The position numbers and the translations under genes are program-made. From NCBI GenBank assembly GCA_900548845.1, contig URMI01000007.1:1-14217 (forward strand): a stretch of DNA of 14,217 nt. The letters run 5' to 3'. Under the pieces are notes generated by a model. That model was not told the origin of the DNA. It did no database searches and saw only the letters and a program-made list of their open reading frames with translations. This stretch comes from an uncultured Clostridia bacterium. GTDB taxonomy: Bacteria; Bacillota; Clostridia; Christensenellales; Borkfalkiaceae. This document shows, piece after piece, positions 6,312 to 12,635 of this stretch. Within the stretch, counting starts at the first letter, position 1; the number at the start of each line of letters is the position of its first letter.

Positions 6312-8537
6312 TTACTTCCTCTCGCGGTTGTAGTTGATGAGGCACCCCGCAAGCAGGATGGCGCGCTCGTCGGGCGTGAGGGCGCCGAGCTCGAGCGCGA
6401 TGTCGTGCGCCTTGCCTTCCGAAATGACTTTGGCGACAAAGCGCTCCTCGCCGCCCGCAAGCAGCTCGCGCACGTTCGCGATATAGACGAAGTCGCCCAC
6501 TTTGAACTCAAATTTTTGCGCCGTGAAGGGCAGCATGCCCCAATTGATGAGGTTGGAGCGGTAGCGCTTGGTGGCGTACTGTTTGCAGATATTGGCAACG
6601 CCCCCCAGAACGCGCTGGCAGGAAGCCGCCTGTTCGCGCGCCGAGCCGTCGCCCGGGGAATTGCTGACGACAACGCTGCCGTAGACGGTGCCCTCCTCGG
6701 GCTTGAAAGCGCCGAGCGCCGAAAGGACCTCTTCGGGGAGCTCGCCCGTCTCGCGGCGGGAAAGCTCGTCTTTTTGCACGGCTTTTGCGCGCCCCACATA
6801 GGAGGGATCTTTGCGGGAGAGCGTGAACTCCGCAAGCTTCAAGGGGTTGGAACGGTAAGAGGAAGTCTCGCCCGATGGGATGAGCTCGTCCGTCGTCGTT
6901 ACGGGATCGGTGAGGACGGAGACGACGCGCATCAGAAGGTGCTTACCGAGCGCGATCTGTTCGGGCCAGTCGGCAATGTTGGGGCCGTAGACGAGCGCCT
7001 CTTCGGGCTTTGCGTTGCCCCAGCCGTGGTAGACGCGGTTCTTGTAGATCTCGCCGTCGAAGTGATATTTCTTGATGCGGCGGGAGTAGTCGCAGTCGAG
7101 CGCCGAGGTGAGCACGCCGCCGTTTGCCGCCGTTGCCGCAATGGAGCGGGCGTCCATGAGCGCCACCGCCGCAAGCTGCCCGTCCTTGGGGCGGCTGCCT
7201 TCGCGGTTTTCGAAGTTGCGCGTCGTGTGGCGGATGGAGAGCCCGTTGTTGGCGGGCACGTCCCCCGCGCCGAAGCAGGGGCCGCAGAACGCCGTCTTCA
7301 TGATGGCGCCCGTCTCCATGAGCATGGAAGTATAGCCGTTCTCCGTCAGGCCCTTATACACGGGCTGTGAAGAGGGATAGACGCTGAAGGAAAAGTCGGT
7401 GCCGATAGTTTTGCCGCGCAAAATTTCGGCAGCCTCGGCGATGTTTTCGTACATGCCGCCCGCGCAGCCCGCGATGATGCCCTGGTCGATATAGACTTTG
7501 CCGTCTTTCACCTTATCGGTGAGCGTGAAGGAGCCGTCGCCCTTGATTTTCCTGCCCTGCGCCTCGACCTTTGCAAGGATCTCCACGGGGTTTTCGAGAA
7601 ACTCGCGGATGGTATAAGCGTTGGAAGGATGGAAGGGAAGCGCGATCATGGGCTCGACGCGGGAAAGGTCGATGACGACCGCCGCATCATAATAGGCGCC
7701 CTCGCGGGGTTTGAGTTCGCGGTAGTCCTCCTCCCTGCCGTGCAGAGAGAAGTACTCCTTCGTCTTCCCGTCCGTCTGCCAGACGGAGGAAAGGCAGGTC
7801 GTCTCCGTCGTCATGACGTCGATGCCGTTCCTGAAATCCATGGAAAGATTGGCGATGCCGGGACCGACGAATTCCAGGATCTTATTCTTGACGAAGCCCT
7901 TAGAAAAGGTCGCCTTGACGAGGGCGAGCGCCACGTCCTGCGGGCCGACGCCCTTTCTCGGCTTGCCCTTCAAGTACACGGCAACGATCTGCGGGCGCGC
8001 GACGTCGTAAGTCTGCTTTAAGAGCTGCTTTACGAGTTCCCCGCCGCCTTCGCCGATCGCGAGCGTGCCGAGCGCGCCGTAACGGGTGTGCGAATCGGAG
8101 CCGAGGATCATCGCCCCGCACTTTGCCGCCGTCTCGCGCATGTATTGGTGGATGACGGCAAGATGGGCGGGCACATAGTCGCCGCCGTACTTCTTGGCCG
8201 CCGAGAGCCCGAAGAGATGGTCGTCCTCGTTGATCGTGCCCCCCACCGCGCACAGCGAGTTGTGGCAGTTGGTGAGCGTATAGGAGACGGGGAATTCCGT
8301 AAGTCCGCTCGCCTTGGCGGTCTGGATGATGCCGACGTAAGTGATGTCGTGCGAGGCGAGCGCGTCGAAGCGAAGGCGGAGCGCCTCGTCCGTGCCGCTG
8401 TTGTGCGCCTTCAGAATAGAGTAGGCGATGGTGCCCTTCTGCGCCTCTGCCTTCTTGTCGGACGTCATGAACGCCTGCGACTCCTTGACGAGCCGCCCTT
8501 CCATAAGATAGACGCCCTGTCTGATGAGTTTTACCAT
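6312..8537 (-). CDS. Aconitase-family hydratase (YbhJ-like)
   Basis: 741-aa [4Fe-4S] hydro-lyase of the aconitase superfamily, closest in length and character to E. coli YbhJ, whose substrate is not established. Cluster ligands follow the aconitase spacing: C358 (AGCAGG), C418 and C421 (AFCGPCFG). Other matches are TLTNCHNSLCAVGGT (87-101), the substrate loop GSDSHTRYGALGT (146-158), TRNFENREG (439-447), and swivel-domain GDGSAREQAAS (629-639) with S632 and R634 in the place of aconitase SxRE. It ends in RSNLINWGMLPF-type sequence as in aconitases. The start is the ATG at 8537 with AGGAGGAG three nt upstream; the frame is open to 8663, but the promoter lies inside that extension. It leads an operon with the macrodomain gene. 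Divergence at the citrate-binding segments makes true aconitase activity uncertain. Confidence 0.88.
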   Translation of the reverse strand: MVKLIRQGVYLMEGRLVKESQAFMTSDKKAEAQKGTIAYSILKAHNSGTDEALRLRFDALASHDITYVGIIQTAKASGLTEFPVSYTLTNCHNSLCAVGGTINEDDHLFGLSAAKKYGGDYVPAHLAVIHQYMRETAAKCGAMILGSDSHTRYGALGTLAIGEGGGELVKQLLKQTYDVARPQIVAVYLKGKPRKGVGPQDVALALVKATFSKGFVKNKILEFVGPGIANLSMDFRNGIDVMTTETTCLSSVWQTDGKTKEYFSLHGREEDYRELKPREGAYYDAAVVIDLSRVEPMIALPFHPSNAYTIREFLENPVEILAKVEAQGRKIKGDGSFTLTDKVKDGKVYIDQGIIAGCAGGMYENIAEAAEILRGKTIGTDFSFSVYPSSQPVYKGLTENGYTSMLMETGAIMKTAFCGPCFGAGDVPANNGLSIRHTTRNFENREGSRPKDGQLAAVALMDARSIAATAANGGVLTSALDCDYSRRIKKYHFDGEIYKNRVYHGWGNAKPEEALVYGPNIADWPEQIALGKHLLMRVVSVLTDPVTTTDELIPSGETSSYRSNPLKLAEFTLSRKDPSYVGRAKAVQKDELSRRETGELPEEVLSALGAFKPEEGTVYGSVVVSNSPGDGSAREQAASCQRVLGGVANICKQYATKRYRSNLINWGMLPFTAQKFEFKVGDFVYIANVRELLAGGEERFVAKVISEGKAHDIALELGALTPDERAILLAGCLINYNRERK

Positions 8538-8574
8538 ATGATCTCCTCCTCGGGTAAAAGTCGAAATTATAGTT

Positions 8575-8603
8575 ATTATATCAATTTTTGCGCCTCTTTT
8601 CAA
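8575..8603 (-). promoter_or_regulatory. Predicted promoter of hydratase-macrodomain operon
   Basis: Minus strand: TTGAAA (8603-8598), a 17-nt spacer, TATAAT (8580-8575, perfect). Predicted start about 8568, 31 nt before the ATG. The spacer contains GGCGCAAAA and is largely the same as that of the SDR promoter at 10144-10172. A second TATAAT lies at 8571-8566 without a good -35. Confidence 0.8.
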
Positions 8604-8608
8604 GTGTT

Positions 8609-8644
8609 CGCCCCGAAGAAACGCAAATTCGGGGCGGTTTTTTT
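8609..8644 (+). terminator. Plus-oriented terminator between divergent promoters
   Basis: Perfect 9-bp stem CGCCCCGAA (8609-8617) / TTCGGGGCG (8628-8636), a 10-nt loop, and then seven T (8638-8644). It is oriented on + but lies upstream of the PH-domain gene promoter, and no plus-strand gene precedes it within 8 kb. It may block stray transcription into the PH-domain gene or end a small unannotated RNA. Confidence 0.8.
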
Positions 8645-8662
8645 GCTTTTCGGGAAAAACCA

Positions 8663-8691
8663 TTGCATTTTGCCCCGCAATGCCTTATAAT
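8663..8691 (+). promoter_or_regulatory. Predicted promoter of PH-domain gene (leaderless)
   Basis: -10 TATAAT (8686-8691, perfect) with a weak -35 TTGCAT (8663-8668) at 17 nt. The predicted first transcribed base is 8698, the A of the ATG. No ribosome site is visible, so the mRNA is predicted to be leaderless. Confidence 0.65.
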
Positions 8692-8697
8692 ATCTGC

Positions 8698-9192
8698 ATG
8701 AATGAAAATAAGCGCTATCCCTTTTCTTTCACGCCCCTCATGCTCGCGCTCTTCTGGGCGGGGCTCATCCTATGCCTTGCGGGCTTTGCCCTCACCGTGT
8801 GGCGGTTCGTCGTCTTTTTGAACGAAGGCGGGCTCTCCCCCTACGGCTGGGCACAGTATGCGCTGCTGTTTTTCGCCTGTCTCGTGCTCGCCGTGCTCCT
8901 TGTCTCCATGCTGGTGCGCTCGCAGTACGTCATCGGAGAGAAGTACATCGTTTTGCAGCTCGGGATCGTGCGTGTCAGATACCCCTTGAAGGAGCTCAGG
9001 CACATCCACCTCTTCCGCGGGAGCCAAAAGCTCGCCCTCTACTTCGAAGGCGAAAAGCCGAGCTATGCCGCTATCGTCATCAAGAGCTCCCTCTTCGACG
9101 AATTCGTGCGGGAAGTGCTCTCCCGCTGCCCTTCGGCGGAGTTTTCCTTCTCCACTCCCGAAGAAGAGAACGAGGAAAAGAAGAAAAAGTAA
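8698..9192 (+). CDS. Two-helix membrane protein with bacterial PH-like domain
   Basis: 164 aa. Two hydrophobic segments (about 13-40 and 52-74) are followed by a cytosolic beta-rich domain (about 75-145) containing SQYVIGEKYIVLQLGIVRVRY, given here as residues 75-95, and PLKELRHIHL. This pattern resembles the bacterial PH-like domains of the SunI/YnzG (DUF1200) type, which have no firmly established general function. The tail is acidic then basic (EEENEEKKKK). The start ATG at 8698 was chosen because TATAAT lies 6 nt before it; an in-frame ATG at 8680 would precede the -10 box and also lacks a ribosome site. It diverges from the hydratase operon and converges on the SDR gene, with a shared terminator. 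Family assignment is from the fold pattern and is moderately sure. Confidence 0.8.
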   Translation: MNENKRYPFSFTPLMLALFWAGLILCLAGFALTVWRFVVFLNEGGLSPYGWAQYALLFFACLVLAVLLVSMLVRSQYVIGEKYIVLQLGIVRVRYPLKELRHIHLFRGSQKLALYFEGEKPSYAAIVIKSSLFDEFVREVLSRCPSAEFSFSTPEEENEEKKKK

Positions 9193-9211
9193 ATTTATCT
9201 CAAAATAGCGC

Positions 9212-9241
9212 AAGACCCGCCAAACGGCGGGTCTTTCTTTC
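9212..9241. terminator. Bidirectional terminator between PH-domain gene and SDR gene
   Basis: Perfect 10-bp inverted repeat AAGACCCGCC (9212-9221) / GGCGGGTCTT (9226-9235) with an AAAC loop and a TCTTTCT tail on +. It lies 19 nt after the PH-domain stop and also backs up the SDR terminator on -. Confidence 0.8.
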
Positions 9242-9242
9242 T

Positions 9243-9274
9243 AAAAAGGCTGCGCGACCCCTTTTTTGCGCGCC
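9243..9274 (-). terminator. Candidate terminator of SDR gene
   Basis: Minus strand: GGC-GCGC (9274-9268) pairs with GCGC-A-GCC (9255-9248), with one bulged A, and five T follow (9247-9243). It begins 16 nt after the SDR stop codon. Confidence 0.55.
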
Positions 9275-9289
9275 CCCCAAACATCGGCG

Positions 9290-10081
9290 TCAGAATGCGT
9301 CCTTCCTTGTCTTGCTCCATTTTTTGGCGATGAAATGCATCTTCCACGAGAGCGGCAGGAGCGCCGTCGAAGCGTGCATGAGCTTGTTCCAGAAGCCGAG
9401 GACGGGCGAACGGCGGTTCTTTCGGACGGCGTTGAGGCTCTTTCTCGCCACGACGTCGGGCGGGAGCGCCGCAAGCTTCCCCCACAGCCCCTGCATGCGG
9501 ATGTTCTCTTTGACGTCCTCGCGCGTGGGGATGGCGCCCGGCTGCACACAGGTGACTTTGGCGCGCCCGTGAAGCTCCGTGCGGAGCGCCGCCGCAAACT
9601 GCCACAGCGCCTTCTTTGCGGCACTGTAAAGGGCGAAATAGGGCATGGGATAGAGGCCCGAGACGCTCCCCACGAATAAAAGCTCGGGGACGCCCTCGCT
9701 GCGTTCCAGAACGGCGCGGGAAAGCGACACCGCCCCTTCGAAATTGGCGCGCGCCTGAAAGGCGATCTTTTCTTCCGTGTATTCTTCGAGCGGCTTCTGG
9801 ATATCCGCCCCCGCCGCATAGACGAGGCGGCAAAACCGCACGTTCTCGCGCGCGAACTCCGCAAAAAGGGCGCGGCGGGAAATCTCGTCCGCAAGGTCGC
9901 ACACTGCCGTCCGGACGGGAAGGGCGGGATGGCTGTGCAGGAGCTGTTCCCTAAGTTCTGCAAGGCGCTCCTTTTTCCTGCCCGTGAGGTAGAGCGGCTG
10001 GCCGCGGTCTGCAAGTTCCTTCACAAAGGCGGCGCCCAGCCCTCCCGTGGCGCCCGTGACGAGCGTATATAAAATCTCCAT
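9290..10081 (-). CDS. Short-chain dehydrogenase/reductase (SDR)
   Basis: 263-aa NAD(P)-dependent oxidoreductase of the classical SDR superfamily, cytosolic. Rossmann cofactor motif TGATGGLG (9-16), with R35-K36 in TGRKKER suggesting NADPH preference; D62 in CDLAD; AAG at 89-91; N113; catalytic S139 in VGSVSG, and Y152xxxK156 in YSAAKKAL; PGAIPT (181-186) after the sixth strand. The length is normal. The start is the ATG at 10081, six nt after GGAG; a TTG four codons upstream is less likely because it overlaps that ribosome site. The C-terminal region (about 200-263) has a hydrophobic patch (ASTALLPL) as in membrane-associated SDRs of the DltE/YqjQ kind. It has its own promoter (10144-10172) and diverges from the DMT transporter. 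The substrate cannot be read from the sequence. Confidence 0.92.
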   Translation of the reverse strand: MEILYTLVTGATGGLGAAFVKELADRGQPLYLTGRKKERLAELREQLLHSHPALPVRTAVCDLADEISRRALFAEFARENVRFCRLVYAAGADIQKPLEEYTEEKIAFQARANFEGAVSLSRAVLERSEGVPELLFVGSVSGLYPMPYFALYSAAKKALWQFAAALRTELHGRAKVTCVQPGAIPTREDVKENIRMQGLWGKLAALPPDVVARKSLNAVRKNRRSPVLGFWNKLMHASTALLPLSWKMHFIAKKWSKTRKDAF

Positions 10082-10143
10082 ATCGATCTCCAAAACGACC
10101 CAAAAGCGGCAGCAGAAGCTTCCGCTTCAGGAGCCTTGACAGC

Positions 10144-10172
10144 ATTATATCACCTTTTGCGCCGCCTTTCAA
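10144..10172 (-). promoter_or_regulatory. Predicted promoter of SDR gene
   Basis: Minus strand: TTGAAA (10172-10167), a 17-nt spacer, TATAAT (10149-10144). The predicted leader is about 56 nt. Both hexamers and 12 of 17 spacer bases equal those of the hydratase promoter. Its -35 is about 20 bp from the -35 of the divergent DMT promoter. Confidence 0.8.
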
Positions 10173-10191
10173 GCCCCCTCCGCCCTCCCGC

Positions 10192-10220
10192 TTGACTTTT
10201 TTCCCGATAAGGCATATACT
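10192..10220 (+). promoter_or_regulatory. Predicted promoter of DMT transporter gene (leaderless)
   Basis: TTGACT (10192-10197), a 17-nt spacer, TATACT (10215-10220); each hexamer matches the consensus at five of six positions. The predicted transcription start is 10227, the A of the ATG, and no ribosome site is present between. Confidence 0.78.
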
Positions 10221-10226
10221 GTTCAT

Positions 10227-11225
10227 ATGCAAACATCCGACGGGCGCACCCTTGCAAAGCGCAAGGGGGTGGGCGTCCTCTTCATCTTAGGCGCGGCGCT
10301 CTGCTTTGCGTTCATGAATTTATTCGTCAACCTTGCGGGCGAGCTTCCCGTCATGCAGAAGGTGTTTTTCCGCAACCTCGTCTCGGCGGGGGTCGTCTTC
10401 GTGCTCCTGTGCTTTTCCAAAGAAAAATTCCGCATCCACAGCAAAGAGTGCCTGCTTTGGCTGTTTCTGCGCTCCTTTGTCGGCTTTTTGGGCGTCATCC
10501 TCAACTTCTATGCCATCGATACGATCGGCAGCATCTCGGACGCTTCCATCTTAAACAAACTCTCCCCCTTCTTTGCCATCCTCTTTTCCGTCTTTCTGCT
10601 CAAAGAAAAGCCCAAGGCGTATGAGCTTATATTCGTCGCCCTCGCCTTTTTCGGCGCGCTGTTCGTGGTGAAGCCCACCTTTACGGCGGCTTCCCTTCCC
10701 GCACTGGCGGGAGTTTTGAGCGGCGCTTCGGCGGGGTTCGCCTACTCCTGCGTGCGCGTCCTCGGCGCGAAGGGCGAACGCGGCCTTATGACCGTCTTCT
10801 TCTTTTCCGCCTTTTCGACGCTTGTCGCCCTCCCCTTCTTCATCGCCTTCTACGAGCCGATGACCCCCTTCCAGTGGGCTTCCCTCCTTTTGGCGGGCGT
10901 TTCGGCAACGGGCGGGCAGTTCTTCATCACGGCGGCGTACCGCTTCGCGCCCGCGAAGGAGATCGCCGTCTTCGACTACTCGCAGGTGCTCTTTGCCGCC
11001 GTCCTCGGCTTCTTCTTCCTCGATCAGGTGCCCGACGTCTTAAGCATCGTCGGGTACGTCGTCATCATCGGCGCGGCCGTGGGAAAACAGCTCGTCTGCC
11101 AACACCTTGCAAAAAGACCCGCCGCTCCCGGAACGGGCGAACGGATGCAGCCGCCCGCATCGCCCGCGGAAGTGCCGCCGGAAAACCCGCCCGAGGGACG
11201 GGACAAAAGCCCGCCCGAGGGATGA
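10227..11225 (+). CDS. DMT-superfamily (EamA) transporter
   Basis: 332-aa integral membrane protein with about ten hydrophobic helices arranged as two EamA repeats (about 14-149 and 158-290). The first repeat ends LLKEKPKAYELIFVALAFFGALFVVKP (segments 124-130 and 131-150) and the second ends FFFLDQVPDVLSIVGYVVIIGAA (262-284), the typical family pattern. Drug/metabolite transporters of this kind export or import small metabolites; the substrate is unknown. The ATG at 10227 is the only reasonable start: no upstream in-frame start exists and the -10 box lies 6 nt before it, so the mRNA is predicted leaderless. The cytosolic C-tail (297-332) is proline-rich with two PPEG motifs eight residues apart, encoded by a 13-bp direct repeat (11186-11198 and 11210-11222). 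No terminator was seen before the next gene 124 nt downstream. Confidence 0.92.
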   Translation: MQTSDGRTLAKRKGVGVLFILGAALCFAFMNLFVNLAGELPVMQKVFFRNLVSAGVVFVLLCFSKEKFRIHSKECLLWLFLRSFVGFLGVILNFYAIDTIGSISDASILNKLSPFFAILFSVFLLKEKPKAYELIFVALAFFGALFVVKPTFTAASLPALAGVLSGASAGFAYSCVRVLGAKGERGLMTVFFFSAFSTLVALPFFIAFYEPMTPFQWASLLLAGVSATGGQFFITAAYRFAPAKEIAVFDYSQVLFAAVLGFFFLDQVPDVLSIVGYVVIIGAAVGKQLVCQHLAKRPAAPGTGERMQPPASPAEVPPENPPEGRDKSPPEG

Positions 11226-11274
11226 CGTCTTCAAAAGGTCAAACGGCCGCCATACACTTTTCACGCATTTCCCC

Positions 11275-11303
11275 TTGCCTTTTGCCTGAAAACGTGGTAA
11301 CAT
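11275..11303 (+). promoter_or_regulatory. Weak candidate promoter of flippase-like gene
   Basis: TTGCCT (11275-11280), a 17-nt spacer ending in TGG (extended -10), then TAACAT (11298-11303). Hexamer matches are only four of six each. The start would be near 11310, about 40 nt before the ATG. Read-through from the DMT gene is an alternative. Confidence 0.4.
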
Positions 11304-11349
11304 GGTACGCACGCAAAGGGTCAGAAATTTCGCACCGAAAAGAGGGAGT

Positions 11350-12564
11350 ATGCCCGAACAGGAAGTCCCCAACTGCAATATGACAGAGCCGCCGCTGCCG
11401 CCCGAAGGCATGCGGCCAAAGTCGCGCGCGCAGCTTCGCTCGTGGATCGTCAAGACCGTGCTGATGCTCGCCCTCATCGCCTTCTCCATCGTGCTGATGT
11501 TCTCCATCGGCAACTACGTGGCGGGCGACGAACACCAACGCGTGGGCTTCATCCAATTTTTGAAGCTCCTCGACTACCGCTATTTCGCGCTGCTCCTTGC
11601 GGTGCTTCTCCTCTATCTCGCGGTGGAGAGCGCAAAATATGCCTATCTTCTGAAAGTTTCGACGGGGAAATTCCGTTGGCGCGTCTCCATCAAGACGATG
11701 TTTTTGGGCAAGTATTACGACGGTATCACCCCCCTCAGCATGGGCGGACAGGCGTTCCAGATCGTGTATCTGCACAAAAAGGACGTGCCGGGCGGCGTGG
11801 CTTCCGCCATCCCCCTCATCCGCTATATCGTCAGTTCCCTCGTCGTCACCGCCATCTCCATCGTACTGCTCATTTTAACGCCGCAGCATGTGCCGGGGAG
11901 CATTGCTTCCAAGACGATGTTGGTACTCGCCGCCGTCTCGCTCGCACTCAACGGCTCCATCCCCCTCATCATCCTGCTCTTCACCATCTTCCCCAAGAGG
12001 ATGATGCGCCTCGTCGTGGGAGCGGTCGGTCTGCTTGCGAAGATGCATATCGTCAAGCGCAAGTACCACGCGACCAAGAAGTGCGTCAACGGGCTGCTCG
12101 AATACAGCGGGGCGATGAAGCTGTTCGCGAAGAAATTTTTGCAGTGCCTCCCCCTGCTCGTCCTGTGCGTGTTGGAGACGCTCATCAACTACGCCATCCC
12201 CTTCTTCGTGGTACTCGCGGTGAGCGAGGTAGAGCCGACTTTCGAGCTCTTCATGCAGATCCTCTGCCTGAGCACACTCACCCGCTATACGGCACTCCTC
12301 ATCCCCACGCCCGGCAACACGGGCGCGATGGAGGCGACGGGTTCGCTCATCTTCGCGACGGTGAGCGGCATCCAGCCCATGCTCGGCTGGGTGGTGCTCG
12401 TGTGGCGCTTCTTCACCTATTATATCTACATTGTCTCGGGCATCGGCATCAACATCTTTGAAGTCATCCGCGACGCGGTGCGTCAAAAGAGGCGGAACCG
12501 GGAAGAGCGGCTTGCGGCCGGAAACGCTGCGGCAACCGGTGCTCCCGAGAAAAAAGACGAATAA
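11350..12564 (+). CDS. Flippase-like integral membrane protein (LPG synthase TM / UPF0104 family)
   Basis: 404-aa polytopic membrane protein of the YbhN/AglD/MprF-N-terminal family (PF03706 type). About eight hydrophobic segments are visible, starting near 33-53, 76-101 and 157-177. Family marks are PLSMGGQAFQIVYL (128-141), RYTALLIPTPGNTGAMEA (312-329), the conserved PGN-GA-E motif, and WRFFTYYIYIVSG (352-364). MprF-type proteins carry a C-terminal lysyl-transferase domain; here the chain ends in a short charged tail, so only the membrane (flippase-like) module is present. Its role is probably lipid or glycolipid handling in the envelope, by family inference. The start ATG at 11350 has AGAGGGAG just upstream; an in-frame ATG at 11302 overlaps the candidate -10 box. 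It converges on asnB with nested terminators. Confidence 0.88.
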   Translation: MPEQEVPNCNMTEPPLPPEGMRPKSRAQLRSWIVKTVLMLALIAFSIVLMFSIGNYVAGDEHQRVGFIQFLKLLDYRYFALLLAVLLLYLAVESAKYAYLLKVSTGKFRWRVSIKTMFLGKYYDGITPLSMGGQAFQIVYLHKKDVPGGVASAIPLIRYIVSSLVVTAISIVLLILTPQHVPGSIASKTMLVLAAVSLALNGSIPLIILLFTIFPKRMMRLVVGAVGLLAKMHIVKRKYHATKKCVNGLLEYSGAMKLFAKKFLQCLPLLVLCVLETLINYAIPFFVVLAVSEVEPTFELFMQILCLSTLTRYTALLIPTPGNTGAMEATGSLIFATVSGIQPMLGWVVLVWRFFTYYIYIVSGIGINIFEVIRDAVRQKRRNREERLAAGNAAATGAPEKKDE

Positions 12565-12585
12565 AAAATGCTCCCCGAAGGGAGC
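12563..12585 (-). terminator. Terminator of asnB
   Basis: GCTCCC (12570-12575), CGAA loop, GGGAGC (12580-12585). On the minus strand it is followed by ATTTTTT (12569-12563). The T-run overlaps the stop codon of the convergent flippase-like gene (12562-12564). The stem is only six pairs, but with a stable tetraloop. Confidence 0.7.
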
Positions 12586-12608
12586 GTCGGAGGAAGTTTC
12601 GACAAACG

Positions 12609-12635
12609 CGGCACGGCAATGGCTGTGCCGTTTTT
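12609..12635 (+). terminator. Terminator of flippase-like gene
   Basis: CGGCACGGC (12609-12617), AATG loop, GCTGTGCCG (12622-12630; one G-U pair), then TTTTT (12631-12635). The T-run overlaps the asnB stop codon (12634-12636) on the opposite strand. Confidence 0.82.

Noticed and set aside
6312..8663. A 783-residue version of the hydratase starting at 8663
   Set aside because: The extra N-terminus covers the predicted promoter and part of a terminator, has no family resemblance, and an excellent ribosome site precedes the ATG at 8537.
9290..10093. TTG start for the SDR gene at 10093
   Set aside because: It overlaps the GGAG that is correctly spaced for the ATG at 10081.
11302..12564. ATG at 11302 as the flippase-like start
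   Set aside because: It has no ribosome site and lies in the candidate -10 region; the ATG at 11350 has AGAGGGAG upstream.
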